Origin: Limnoperna fortunei
Lineage: Eukaryota > Mollusca > Bivalvia > Mytilida > Modiolidae
DNA: 64,000 nt
Direction: 5' to 3'
Assembly (NCBI GenBank): GCA_944474755.1
Contig: OX104116.1
Location: forward strand, 7,753,547 to 7,817,546
Part shown: one piece after another, positions 12,501-23,800 of the stretch
Position numbering within the stretch: the stretch's first letter is position 1
Layout: every line of letters begins with the position of its first letter
Notes under the pieces: generated by a model
Told to the model about the DNA's origin: nothing
What the model saw: the letters and a program-made list of their open reading frames with translations, nothing else
The model's database searches: none
Position numbers and translations under genes: made by a program

Positions 12501-13389
12501 GGGGGTATAAAAACTATAGCTACTGAGTTTGTTTTAATTTTCTAACAAAATTCATGCGGTTACATATACAGAGCTGTAAGCACGCGGGAAATGCATTTAA
12601 TTTGTTACAGTACTATAAACATATAGTACTAATGAATGTAATGTTGGAAGAGACGCTACAACATATATCTGTGGAAAGTTTTAAGTAACGAGTGGTATGC
12701 TTAGTAATGTTATTATGTTGAATAATGTAGACAATCAATAAAGTAGTCACATTGAAACAATTTGAATTGTGGTTTAACGTCCAGCGAGAAGTATTCAGCT
12801 ACATTCAGAACAAGAACGAAACAAGCTTTCAAACAACAAATCATTTTGGCAAAATGAAAATTTTGACAGCGACGGGAAAAGTATAGAGTATTCAGTAAGC
12901 GCGGATAATTGAGCCTTTTGTAGCAAATACAATACCCTTGTTCTGTTTTAAAACCAAAATGAGTCCTTGCAAAGAGTGTGGCACTCACAAGTTTCCCATT
13001 ATAGTCAGCGGTCAGTCTTTCTGTAGTAAAACCTGAAAACCCTTTTACAAACAATGCGCCACCTGGTGACACAATAAAATCGGAGAGTCATACAGAGCTA
13101 CAACATCGATACATCTCTACTCACCTATTTTGTTGTTATATCTCTTAGTCCGCAGTCCGGGGTCCACTACTCCAGCATAATCACCCGTTTTACACTGTGG
13201 GTATGCTGCAAGAAAATTGAGATTAAATGTACATTCTTCCAAACTCTGACTGGTTGTAATTTCAAATTTTAATTTTTGATGATGCATTTATTTCTTAATT
13301 TATAATGTCGCACAATCGCAGAAAATTTACTTACTGCTTTTGACGAAATGTAGTGCAATTATAAAAGTAAAACCAAGAAACGCTTCCAT
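367..13389 (-). CDS. Cadherin-like receptor, 5' two thirds of exons (left paralogue, cut by window edge)
   Basis: Eleven exons give 1342 nt (447 codons). They cover the signal peptide, the N-terminal module and cadherin repeats 1, 2 and the first half of 3. The last visible exon ends in phase 1 at a GTAAGT donor, and the counterpart of exon 12 is absent from positions 1-366, so the gene continues off the left edge. Exon phases equal those of the right paralogue throughout; exons 2, 3 and 4 differ in length by 6, 6 and 9 nt and the rest are identical. The cadherin exons are much more alike (exon 10 about 89% by eye) than exons 2-5. Introns differ greatly: intron 3 is 5.8 kb because it holds a 65-bp satellite, against 1.4 kb in the right copy. 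The membrane and tail exons are unseen, so whether the gene is intact is unknown. Confidence 0.87.
735..893 (-). CDS. Left cadherin exon 10: end of repeat 2, start of repeat 3
   Basis: FGLYLKSGANISYNLETTYI then LNITCSDNTDWSSG and VPPIFTNIPG. Acceptor TTTTCAG, donor GTAACA. Confidence 0.95.
1720..1752 (-). CDS. Left cadherin exon 9: 33-nt micro-exon
   Basis: It encodes EVNSTSYYTN between GTTTCAG and GTAAGA. Length and phase equal the right copy. Confidence 0.9.
2228..2399 (-). CDS. Left cadherin exon 8: first part of cadherin repeat 2
   Basis: PPKLENMPGIAYVHEDTITE and YNITVTDIDHVSC. The TDND of the right copy is TDID here. Acceptor CCTTTGTAG, donor GTAATT. Confidence 0.94.
3326..3447 (-). 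CDS. Left cadherin exon 7: second half of cadherin repeat 1
   Basis: VPAKFKIYMVVTDICGLQDV and ITVTGVNQ. It differs from the right copy at six of 41 residues. As there, the canonical calcium linker is missing. Confidence 0.94.
3795..3965 (-). CDS. Left cadherin exon 6: first half of cadherin repeat 1
   Basis: APVWSNLPANVAISDTLYPG to LPSYFTIDSNTG, 171 nt. Acceptor GTTTTCCAG, donor GTAACT. Confidence 0.94.
4223..4386 (-). CDS. Left cadherin exon 5: end of N-terminal module
   Basis: RTKGVEVLTYDDPTTLDHLI to RNRMYAVRADLAPG, 164 nt. Acceptor TTTAAAACAG, donor GTTGAC. Confidence 0.92.
4664..4742 (-). CDS. Left cadherin exon 4: N-terminal module
   Basis: VANGLLFQINVTKQITVIPA then DAIGW. Acceptor GTACTTACAG, donor GTAAGT. 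Intron 3, upstream of it, contains the 65-bp array. Confidence 0.92.
5607..5789 (+). mobile_element. 3' tail fragment of a retroelement, abutting the 65-bp array
   Basis: It matches the tail downstream of the reverse transcriptase relic (about 44750-45000): GACATGACAATAAGTAAC, ATCCGGATTGTAATTGTTCC and CAGTCGGTTTT. The satellite starts at its right end. Confidence 0.7.
5790..9994. repeat. 65-bp satellite array, about 64 units, in left cadherin intron 3
   Basis: The unit contains AACGTAGTCAGCCAGGTACT and ATCGTATGGTTGTAAAGACA. Most units are exactly 65 bp; a few have a 3-bp AATA insertion. Positions such as GACATAAC/GACGTAAC/GGCGTAAC vary in blocks, showing spread of unit groups. Chance reading frames inside (for example 9492-9686) are not genes. 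The right paralogue's intron 3 has no such array. Confidence 0.97.
8260..9565. repeat. Higher-order repeat: two 653-bp ten-unit blocks in the 65-bp array
   Basis: Marker variants recur at 653-bp spacing: AACCAGCC at 8260 and 8913, GATGG at 8566 and 9219. 653 is ten units plus the 3-bp insertion. The same markers at 6955 and 7066 lie about two blocks earlier, so an older copy is also likely. Confidence 0.8.
10536..10703 (-). CDS. Left cadherin exon 3: core of N-terminal module
   Basis: GYVVRLPEFTFPCCGVVYQW then RIHVADAGDLEMQVWRT and LIGENILNAT. Acceptor TTTTTTATAG, donor GTGAAT. It is two codons shorter than the right copy, in the loop after QVWRT. Confidence 0.93.
11500..11910. repeat. Dispersed repeat, copy 1 of 2 (other copy about 15600-15860)
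   Basis: It shares AAGCTTTGAACAAATATAAA, GCCTTGTGCCTTGCGAG and CTTGTTTGGAAAT in the same order and spacing with 15600-15860. It lies in left cadherin intron 2. The family is unknown. Confidence 0.7.
12000..12510. repeat. Dispersed repeat with near-palindromic end
   Basis: Two modules of about 130-200 bp share GGCAA-TGT-AC and AATAGGCTTCT. The right end has GGACGGACGAACGG, then the near-palindrome CCCCGACTCTGTCGAGCGGG. I recall this end type as a common bivalve repeat. It lies in left cadherin intron 2. Confidence 0.55.
13125..13205 (-). CDS. Left cadherin exon 2: start of N-terminal module
   Basis: YPQCKTGDYAGVVDPGLRTK then RYNNKI, with acceptor TTTTCTTGCAG and donor GTGAGT. After the shared GDYAGVVDP it differs completely from the right copy and lacks a WRLFCLPD-like string. 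Confidence 0.9.
13335..13389 (-). CDS. Left cadherin exon 1: signal peptide
   Basis: MEAFLGFTFIIALHFVKS ends in phase 1 at GTAAGT. The central hydrophobic stretch fits a secretion signal. A four-codon upstream ORF starts at about 13409 in the presumed 5' UTR. Confidence 0.88.
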
Positions 13390-14508
13390 TTGTTCCTAGT
13401 TTACCATCTTCCGATATTATAACGTGTGTCTCCTTCCCATTGCTGATATATCTCTTTTATGACAATTATAATTCACCATAAAATTTTAATTATTTCTGTT
13501 ATTTTAATATTATTTCGTCGTCTGTGGTGTCAAAACCTTAAACTGCAAAGTTTGATGTGTTATAAAGGTATCAATTAAATCGCATTGTTCAATTAAAATG
13601 GAAACTGACGTTAGATTGATTAACAGGCGGGTCCTTGACCGCTGGGCAATTATAAAATTTGATTATCTGAAAACAAATCATTAGAACATGTGACGTTTTA
13701 TAAACATGATACTGCTGAACTTTTTTGTCCGTGTGTTACCTGATGAATTTGATAGTTTTATATCGATCTATAGAAAGTACCTTTCGTAACTTTTAACAGG
13801 GTCATCTAAGGTAACTATTCAAAGATGTTAGTGATTTAATAGCCATTCGGACATCATTTGTTACATACAATCCTATACTATAACAACTAAAATGATTTCA
13901 GCTAAATTTAAAATTATTTAGGTATCTTTGAAAGCAATACAACAAATAGGAAATAAATCAATAATGACCTCTCTAAAGTTTTTCACAAAAAATCTTAAAA
14001 CCAAAAAAGAAAAAAAACTTACACATAAAGGTTTGAAACAATAACAGAAGGCACCAATACAGTTTCACAATTTTTGGTATGGAAAAGTAATCAAGACCTT
14101 ATGTAACTGGATTAAAATGGTTAATTTACGTCCCCCTAACATGAAACTCGATAGTTCAAATTGCAAAAGAGCAATTTGAAACCATTTGCAGTTTGCAACA
14201 AATTCCTGACAACTCTTCGTAAACACAAAATATTTTATCCCAGTAATATTTTAAATTGTCGTTGTAAGCCAGATGGTTTATTCTGCGCATGCTTAATTTT
14301 ATAATTTTGTAGGCTTCTACATTCGCTGACTAGTGTAGTTAGTTGCATTATATGTATACGTGTTAAAATAGGTCTGGTTGTTAATATTAGCCTATGTCGC
14401 TCATAAAACAATATAAAGATTTTGTATACAGCAGCAATAGTATATATTTCATAAAGTAGCATGAAACTATTGGTATAAAAGTAGACAGTTTCTAGAGTAG
14501 CATGAAAC
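13390..14508. other. Upstream region of the left cadherin, no gene seen
   Basis: AT-rich, without exon-like frames on either strand. The promoter of the left paralogue should lie here. A CATAAAAG box 50-80 bases before the start codon is a possible TATA element, not a firm one. Confidence 0.4.
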
Positions 14509-14519
14509 TAGTAGTTTGA

Positions 14520-14586
14520 TTGATTGATTGATTGATTAATGGTGTTTAACGCCCGAGCAGCACTATTTCAGCTATATTCAGGCGAA
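14520..14586 (-). mobile_element. 67-bp SINE tail insertion with 11-bp target duplication
   Basis: TAGTAGTTTGA occurs at 14509-14519 and again at 14587-14597. The insert starts with GATT repeats followed by GGTGTTTAACGCC, the 3' end of a minus-strand SINE. Confidence 0.85.
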
Positions 14587-15484
14587 TAGTAGTTTGAAAC
14601 TAGACAGTTTCTAAAGTAGCATGAAACTATAACTAGTAAAGGTGACATGTCCATGAACAGTGCAAGATGAGAACAACAGAGGAAATAATTATGTATTTGT
14701 TTTAGGCTCAGTGTAAACGATTTTAATTTTGGTGTACAGTTGTTGTAATGTAGAAATGGTCATTGTGAGAAATATTTGTTTTTATTAAAAATAATAAATT
14801 ATTATATTCCGTAATCTGCTTCAAATTATACGACTGTAAAGTACGTATGCACTCACACCAGCTATCAATCAGGAAATAATTACAATTAACCTTATTTGTT
14901 CGTTGTTTACTGTGTATCCAGAACGTTAAGGTTCGTCAGAAGGTCATAAATTTAAATGCCTTTGAAGGGAACTTAAATGACCTTACATTTTGGTTAAAAA
15001 CTGGAGCGCATTTTTAATAGTTATAATTTGATGTATTTTGATTTGTTTGTATTTCTGTGATCGAATTCCTTCCTTAAGACTTAAATAATCTTCGGCTTTA
15101 AAGCTTATTTGTTCCAATATTAAAACTATTATTCTTTTAATGAATCAACACTTCAGAAAGTTTCTGCAGTAAGTAGCGTAGCATTGTATACAGCTAGTCT
15201 GGATACAACGATAAGAATTTATTGTCTTCTGGTTTTACAAAGTCATTTTCAAATTAAAACAGGTAGGGTAAGTGATATTCATAGCCCAAGCCACCCATAC
15301 CTGTCGAAAGAAATTAAGCCAAGCTGGTACAATTTTTTTTGTCATTTATGAACTGTTGACGTGCACCAGCTATTTATTTTGTAATAATGGAGCTGTTGTA
15401 AATAACCGTCGTTTTCAACTGAAAAAGTGTAGGGATGGCTTCTGCACAATTACACTACATCTGTGTAAACAAATTAAACCGAAA

Positions 15485-15540
15485 AGGGTTCGTCTTACTG
15501 TGGGTAGGGTGTGCTCGACTCCAATTGTAAGGATAATCGT
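15485..15540 (+). mobile_element. Short SINE fragment, plus strand
   Basis: GGGTGTGCTCGACTCCAATT matches the region just after the tRNA-like head of the SINEs listed elsewhere. Confidence 0.45.
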
Positions 15541-15854
15541 TAGATTTCTGTTACTGTTTGATCAAAACAGCCATCGTACACTTTTTACATCCTATACAAA
15601 AAAGTCGTGGTTGTGAAGTCCGTTATTATTTTGATTTAAGCAATATTCAGTTGCGGATTTAAAATTTAGTATTGTAATGTCAAGAACAGTAAGAAAGCGT
15701 CGTTAATTGAAGAATTTAAGCTTTGAACAAATATAAATTATGTGGTCTAAGCCTTGTGCCTTGCGAGAAAAGATTTATTCTCTAACTTTAGTCTTGTTTG
15801 GAAATGTTTTGTAATATATTGGGACAACTTATTACAATTGGTAACACAATTGCT

Positions 15855-16645
15855 GTTTGTTCGTTTGTTCAAATGGTGTTTAACACCACTTTCAGAATTT
15901 TGCAGCTATATCATGGCGTCCAGTTTTTATTGGAGGAGGAAGCCAGAGTACGCGACGAAAACTACCGACCTTATAGGATTAAACACTGGGTTTTAAGAAA
16001 TTATCAATGTGTATACTCCGGCGACTTACTCACAAACAAAATGTGTAAACTCCGGCGACTCGCTCAAAAACTAAATAAAGTCCGAAGGACTTTATGTCAA
16101 GTTTGTGAGGGAGTCGCCGGAGTTTACACATTGATAATTTCCTAAAACCCAGTGTTTAATCCTTATAATTCTGTGAAATAATAGTTGCGATTTTCAAAAC
16201 CACAGAAACCCATCTAGACCTCAAAACGTACCTAGGCCGGAAAGCGTAGGGATATGTAAAACATAGTACTAAAGGAATCGCGGTTCTGTAGATATTAATA
16301 GGAAAAAAAACAAAATGAAACACTAAATTGTATTTATATTATATTTTATTTGAAATCTCAATCGATTTAATTGGAAATCATTGGGCAGAGAAAACATTGT
16401 CCCCTCTCCCTGACGATACGCTAGGAGGACGCCATCTTGTTTAAATTGGATACTGAAAGTAGTCCGCTCAGAGGAAATATAGATATATAAATTATCTGAG
16501 AAGACGCCATTTAAGTGTTTTTATCCAATCAAAGCACTTAATATAAATAAATTACAGCATGAATAGAATTATTAGGAAATAACACTGGCAATCCTTGTCG
16601 ATTAAGGTTGGGATATGGCGCAACTTGCCTGCAGTAAGACTGTTT
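15855..16645 (-). mobile_element. SINE split by a 0.6-kb element
   Basis: 15855-15968 (TCATGGCGTCCAGTTTTTAT and onward) and 16574-16645 (ACTGGCAATCCTTGTCGATT and onward) are consecutive parts of one minus-strand SINE. Everything between is the inserted element at 15970-16572. Confidence 0.8.
15970..16572. mobile_element. 0.6-kb palindrome-headed element, copy 1
   Basis: It starts with a hairpin with arms of about 63 bp (GGATTAAACACTGGG and CTCCGGCGACT with their inverses), loops through an inner stem AAAGTCC/GGACTTT, then has about 400 bp of non-coding sequence ending GCATGAATAGAATTAT. The other copy is at 57031-57643. ORFs such as 15798-16145 are by-products of the hairpin. No transposase is seen, so it is probably a non-autonomous DNA element. 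Confidence 0.8.
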
Positions 16646-19600
16646 GTTACCCACAGTCTTCACACGACCACTCCTAAACTACAGTATTAAACAATTCTTG
16701 CACAGCTTCTTTATAATAAACTCCACTTGTGATGCATATTTTTGTGCTTGAAGAACTTGAATTGTTACAAGTAGAGAGTTTGAACAAAAGGAGGGAGTAG
16801 CAACTGATCACGTGATTTTATACAAATTAAGGGCATTTTTGTTGGAAAGCGGCAACATTTGAAACTAATTAGGACGGCTTAAAGGGAAACAAAACAAAAC
16901 ATTAGTAGCCTTACGGAACAACCTACCACGGGCCGATACAAAACTGCGAATCCCTTTCTATATTAAAAAGGGAATTCAGACTCATAATGACAAGATACAG
17001 AAATATTATTATACCGGAACGAGACAAGGACAAATTCTGAATACTAGATTATTCAAGTTCCTTAAATTACTATTTATTTCTGCGATACTTAGTTGGATGT
17101 AGGTGTGGAAGCCTTGAAACTACTTAACACTATCTTTTACACTGCTCCTTGTACTCGCTGAATTGCGACAAGAAATGTTACATTCATTTGGTAATCTAAC
17201 ACCTGTTGTGGATACATTGTTATTACACGGCTCAAAAGATTTCAACGACGGAAACATACAGATATTCAAAATTGTACAAAGAAAATAGCAAAGAAAACCT
17301 ACCGAACAACAAGAGCCAAAAGCTTGTTTCTGAATCATTCTCTTATATGAAAAATGCTGTTACACTATTAATGATGATTCCCCTTGAATAAATATGTTTA
17401 CACTAAAACAAACCCTATACTGTGTTGTGCCGGGTTGCAACGCCTACACTGCCCATACATTTATGAAAGGGGGTCGAGTTTAATGCCGTTTTATTCCGTT
17501 CAGAGAAAGTTAAAAGACTGCACGTTAAGGAAAAGTATACATATAACTATCTATCTTGAAAACGGCGTATTGCCCTCTGTGCGTCATAACTTAGTTCCAT
17601 TACTACCTAAACAACACGAGCACTTCGAATGATGTGTTGCATCTTGGGAAGCTAGGTCACGCGTGTATGAATGTTGAATTCCATATATAGAATTCGTACT
17701 TTGAAATGTTTATCGTAGTATAAAAATTACTAAAGACCGTCTGATAAGGGCATTAAGTTTTCAGTGTAGCACGTAAAAAAACTCCGCCAATCAAACAACG
17801 AAACAACGTAGTACGCCTACAACTATCCATATATGGTTAAGTGCAAAGGTGAATCGTAACATGGCACGAACTAACAATAATTTGAACATTTTAAAAAATA
17901 CAAAATATTACAATATGTATAAATATTAAAATTGTAATAACATGCTGAGATATTGACATTGGGCATTACAAAAGCTATTATAACAAAAAAAACAGATTGA
18001 TGTAAGTGGATCGTTTCACATCAGAAGAAACTATTATTTTACTCGTAAGTAAGTAGTAATTTAATGAATGGATGTATAATTATGATTGAATTTTTATTTT
18101 AGTGCCTAAATTTACTGCCATAAATTTAAAAAATGTTAAAAATGCTAAGTTTTTTTTATTTGCGTGTTGTGTTTGAGCTTAGCCGGATGTGACGTTTTTT
18201 TGTTTAGCTATTTTGCCTTCAAAGTTTCTGGCATAGTTATAAATAAAAATGCCATCATATCAGGGTTATAACATGTACTGCGCATGACGCGTGTTTTGTG
18301 TAATCACGACTTATCAGTGGTGCTAGACCTAAACATAATTTAAAATATAAATAATTATAATGTTAAAGAGTTTTAATCATCAAGATATCCAGATCAAGAT
18401 AACCATATCCTACAATATTTACACGTTAGGAATAGAAAAACCTTAAAAATTCAATCATTTTCGAAATTTCAGGTCATTAAATTTAGAACATGACTATTGC
18501 TTATACAAAAGTGATATTCTCGTATGAACTTGGTGCGAAAAATAATCAATTGTTTCTGAATAAGGATATTTAATATTAACATAAAATCAGACATCTTCTC
18601 AGTGATCAAGTGAACAAGAGTCTAACTTTCTGACTAGAAACGCATTATCTGGTCACACATTCTATACTGGTTTTAATTGTTTAATGAAAAGATCGAAACG
18701 ATAGTCTGGAAACAAACAGCTAGGTGCAGAGCTTATAAAACATTGCTTTGAAAATAATTTTAATAACGAATAGTAACATTTTAGCAGCTAAAATGCTTTG
18801 TTTACTATGCCAAATACTACAGTGGCAGATACATCCCATTTCCGGAATTGATTTATTTTTGTTTATTTATTCTCGCCCTGAATGTCACTAAAATACTTCT
18901 GGCTTGACATTAAGCAACTTATCAATAAACTTTACATGAATAGAATTTTGCGTGTTTTTGGTTGGTCTAAAATCTACTTTTGGGGCATATTAAATTACAA
19001 CAGTAGTACAATCCCTAAAAATAAAATGGTTTATTTTTGTCCGCTGCACAGCGGGGAAGCGGAATCCATTATTTACCTTTTATAATCTGATTAATGTATG
19101 CGTTTGTAACACAAAAATCTTGTCAACAACAGAAGTTGCGTCTGCTGCTAATAGAATTGATATGATAGATGAGGCTTTGTTGTTTAATCATATAAGAAAA
19201 CCCAGCGGCTCGGTGAATATTACATTTTCTCTAGTTGATAAATGCCAATAGCGACCTATTTCAAATGTCATATTGGAATAATAATGAACTGTACTATTGT
19301 ACTAAAGTACAGTAGTGACCCTTCCAGAAATTGGGCTGGGAGTGTTGGGGGAGGGGGGAGCCGAAATTCGGCAAGAAGCTGGTGAGATTTATGCAATTGA
19401 GAGGGTGTTGAGGACTACAAAGTGTAACCTTTAGGAAGATTTGGCGTGTGTTATTACAAACCAAAAACTATAATATTTACAAAATGTTTATCATTTTAAG
19501 AGAAGTCAAGTCCTAAATGAAGTATCAAACTGATCTCAAGGAAAGAACACACTGTATTATGTTACAATGTAATTAATTGTTTATTTAAAAACAAAAAGAT

Positions 19601-20706
19601 CAACTAAAAACTATTGTTATGACTCGATAAATAATTACAATAGTTACATAGTAAATTTATTATCTGCTTTTTTTTAACACACTCTCGCTCGCTCTTTCCT
19701 TTTTCTCTCTCTTTCCTCCTCGTTCTGCTCACTCTCTCTTTTTTGCTCTTTTTAGGGAGAGGGAACGTCTATCCGTCCCCCTCTGGATCCGCCACTGTAA
19801 CAGGTCATTATTTTATCCAATGTGTCGCCCGGGATAAAATAATGCGACGTAAATGGCATTTTTTGTGTTTGAATATTGTTAAACGTCACTTTCAAGATAA
19901 AAGTTGCCTGCTTCTCTCAAATTAAAGAACGTAATTTGCGTAATATATCTATTTGTTTACATAGGCAAGAAAAGTTAACAAGTACATGATTAAATTCGTA
20001 AGGTAATATAAATAGATTTTAATCATACAAAACAAAGAAATACACGAATACTATAAAAGAACCTACGGACTACAATATTCACACACATGATATTATAATG
20101 ACAATTTGGATACTCGAAAATAAGGTCAGCACAATTTTAATCTCCCTTTTTATATATTCAAAAAAAACTTGTTGATTTCCCCATCTCAACTAAAATTTAA
20201 AAATTAATCCCAAAAAACAATTGGAACCCTTATCTGAAAGTGGCATTTAAACAAACAAAACAATTAATAAACAAAACAAGTATTTCAATCATTAAAACAA
20301 AAGAAAACATGTGTTATATGGTAAAAATACTATAACAGAATTCTACTGAAGAACACCATGACAACAATAATCAAACACATGATATTATAGTTTCTGAAAC
20401 TTTTTTTTCATTTTTCATTTGGAGGTAATATATTCTAGACATGTCTATTGTTATATGGTTATGCCTCATCGTCATGACATGTTGTCGATACTCAGTAAGT
20501 GGGCTGGATAGTACCTACATTGAACCTTCAGACTCTTTATATACATATATTTAACAAACATTGTTCATTCAGCAGTAAAATACAAATTTCATGATAGTAC
20601 ATTTAGTATTTGTTAGTATTTGTGCTTAATAAAAAATATATTTATCATCGTTATTTTAAAAGAAATTTCGGTTGTTATTTGATACTGTTTAAGTTAATAA
20701 TGCAAA
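16646..20706. other. Intergenic region between the two cadherins, no gene supported
   Basis: Only short frames without family signatures occur. 17420-17470 has CVVPGCNAYTAHTFMKGG in one frame before a stop, faintly like a THAP zinc finger but too decayed to call. 19678-19760 is a CT-rich low-complexity tract. The 3' UTR of the right cadherin must end somewhere left of 20707. Confidence 0.5.
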
Positions 20707-20855
20707 TTAAAAATTCAGAGAAGTTTTTTCCTTTCCACCTGAGTCATGTAATCCAGACGTTGTAAATAGTCTCGGTTCATTTGGAAGTATATTTCTTGTG
20801 AAGCGATTGTGAGACAGCGCTCTTGTAACTGGAGGATGAACGTTTCCATCAGAGT
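20707..20855 (-). CDS. Right cadherin exon 17: end of tail and stop
   Basis: SDGNVHPPVTRALSHNRFTR to GGKEKTSLNF, then TAA. Acceptor CTATTGCAG, phase 1. The C-terminal L-N-F fits a class II PDZ-ligand pattern (inference). The 3' UTR end was not determined. Confidence 0.87.
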
Positions 20856-23800
20856 CTGCAATAGAAAATATTGTTTGACATTAAACTTTAAACTATTTTT
20901 ACTCAGATGTCATCATATTGATCCCTATAGTAAGTAAAGAAAAAGTTCTAATGAGATAAATTCAACACAATTTTATTTCATTTTCAATCACCAAACGCAA
21001 AAAGCCGATTAGACAGACTTATCCAGTCTGCCGTTTATACTTTTACCAGTCCCTGTTTGTTTCCTTAAAATGCCTGATTGCGTCGTCCCTGTTTCAGTAA
21101 AGTGCGTTTAAGTTTAATATGCGAAATTAGTTTCATGCTTAAGATGGATTGTAGTGTACAGCTTCAAATGCCAATACATCTAGTTATCTATATAAACTGA
21201 ATAATAATTTTATACAAATTTCAATCCATCATGATACATACAAGTAGTATTTTCAAAGTGAAGAGGGATATATAATCACAATTCAGGGACACATCATATA
21301 ACCCCTTGCTTCGTCTTACTTTGTTGTATATTTTAAGCGTTCGTGAGATCTCTATGAGCGGTCTATGCTGTTTCCTTTTTTGGGTTATTTAAGTATGCCT
21401 CTATATCACCTGATTTATCTTGACCAACAGTTGATTACTAAACAGGTGCATCTAATAATACAAGCGTCTAAAGTATCTTTTATTTAACTTCTAGGGAAAT
21501 ACTTTCTCAAAATCATCTCTTATTACTTAAAAAAAGTATATTACTTTAAAAAAGTATATTTTATAACTGTAGTCATGTTGCACATCAGTCCGGACACTTG
21601 AAATTGGGGTTCGTGTTAAATAAATGTTCTAAGGCCGTTACCTTTACCGAGACTTAATTTATCGTAATGGGAAATCCATCTCTCTAAGCAGTTTCTCGTC
21701 CGGAGCACCTGACTGGACCCCTGAGTTTTATTGTGTTGTGGTTACTTTCTGCTTTTTTTGTGTTGTGTTGTATACGTCTTCTAAATCTGGAATGTAATCG
21801 TTCCTTGACTATCGGCTTTTGTTGTTTGGATTGTAATCGTTCCTTGACTATCGGCCTTTGTTGTTTGGATTGTAATCGTTCCTTGACTATCGGCCTTTGT
21901 TGTTTGGATTGTAATCGTTCCTTGACTATCGGCCTTTGTTGTTTGGATTGTAATCGTTCCTTGACTATCGGCCTTTGTTGTTTGGATTGTAATCGTTCCT
22001 TGACTATCGGCCTTTGTTGTTTGGATTGTAATCGTTCCTTGACTATCGGCCTTTGTTGTTTGGATTGTAATCGTTCCTTGACTATCGGCCTTTGTTGTTT
22101 GGATTGTAATCGTTCCTTGACTATCGGCCTTTGTTGTTTGGATTGTAATCGTTCCATGACTATCGGCCTTTGTTGTTTGGATTGTAATCGTTCCTTGACT
22201 ATCGGCCTTTGTTGTTTGGTCGGTTACCTTGATATTTTCCTGGTAAGCATATGTTATGGAGATATTGAGATTAAGACTAGTTTTCATAGTTGTTTTTCTG
22301 TAAGTTCATTTTTGTATTACTAATATAATTTTAATATATATGTGGTAAAATTTAAGTTTACCTTTTTTCAAAAGGTCTTGCGCATCGAGCACAAATACAG
22401 TCGATTTCATCCTGGGAAATGTTGGTTTTGGCGCTCTGTAATATCGATACATTATGTTTTAAGGGGTCGTCCATAATTGTCAACCATTTTCATAAGTGTG
22501 CAAACCGCACACTTTAGGGAGGGGGTTAAAAACATCGACATTTTTGGGTACACTTTATTTTATGTTCAGAAATTTTTCGTTTCCGTGGAGTTTGGTTTTT
22601 ATATTAGTTTAATGGTTGATGTACACTTTTTGATGGGGGTTGGGGGGGGGGGGGTCTCAAAAAGTGTGCTTTTTGCACACTTGTGAAAATGGTTGACAAT
22701 TATGGACGACCCCTAAATGTTTTATTTATGCATTTATACATTAAAATTGTACAATACGTACATTGTGATTTATAGCATATTCTATATAATATGCATTCTG
22801 ATATGGTTGTGTGTTTAACACATTTGGATGATTGAAAGAGAAAGTACTTCAGTTATCAATACCATGATACAGAGAAGAAGTCGTCATGCTGATTTAAGGA
22901 ATTTCTGAATATTTTGTTAAACTTTTATTTATTGATCCATGTTGACAGTGATTGCTCCTTTTGTTTTGCCTTTAAAATTAGGTATGTATCGTTTTATATA
23001 CTTAAAACTAGAAAATTATTTATATGATAAGCTTCGTATGTGTTGAGTTATTAACACTTGGCATTATAATCAAATACAATGCAAAATGATCACTCACTTT
23101 TCTTCCTCTGCATCACGTCGGTGAATATCTTTGCTCTTCGCAATTTGTCGGTGAATACAAATGAGGCATGTTAGTGTCAACAGCGAAAGAAGTAGCCCAG
23201 CGGCAGCCATAACTGACATAACTGCCCATTCTACAGGCGTTTTAAAATTTCCCGTTTCCGTTGCAGGTGGTATTAATGTGTTTGATTTTGACCAGTTAGA
23301 ACTAGCTATAATAATGGTAACATCCACTTTTGACGAAAGCGTTGGAGAGCAATTATCAGTTGCATGTACTGGAAACGTAATGAGCTGACCGCTGTTTAAA
23401 TTAGAAAAGTTGGCAGTAGCAAAGATCATCCCAAAACTAGAAATTACAAAGAGGTCCTTAACTGGCGATGCTTCATCAATGCTGTAAGTTATCAAATTTG
23501 CACACGTTGTCGTTGCATCGGCATCGGTAGCAAAAATTGCTCCAATAACCGATCCGATCGTAGTGCGCAAACTAGCAGTAAAAACGTAGCTTGTTGCATT
23601 AAATATCGGGACGTTGTCATTTATGTCTTTTATGTATATAATAACTGAACACAGGTCTTTTAATCCACCACTGTCTTCAATTTCAAGGTCAACATTTATC
23701 TGTGAGGGCATGTTTGCTTGGTCAATGTCGTAATCTACAGCAAAGGACAGGACACCACTAGTTTGGTTAATTTGAACAATTCCACTACCGTTTTTCATTC

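Noticed and set aside
15798..16145. 115-codon frame (also 56932-57204)
   Set aside because: It lies across the hairpin of a mobile element; the matching residues are a by-product of the palindrome.
17384..17632. Possible THAP-type zinc finger near 17420
   Set aside because: Only CVVPGC-N is suggestive. Stops follow at once in that frame and the later signature residues are absent.
21684..22323. Reading frames of 157-196 codons on both strands with a 13-residue repeat
   Set aside because: They follow from a 39-bp tandem repeat, whose period is a multiple of three. The repeat is expanded retroelement tail within an intron.
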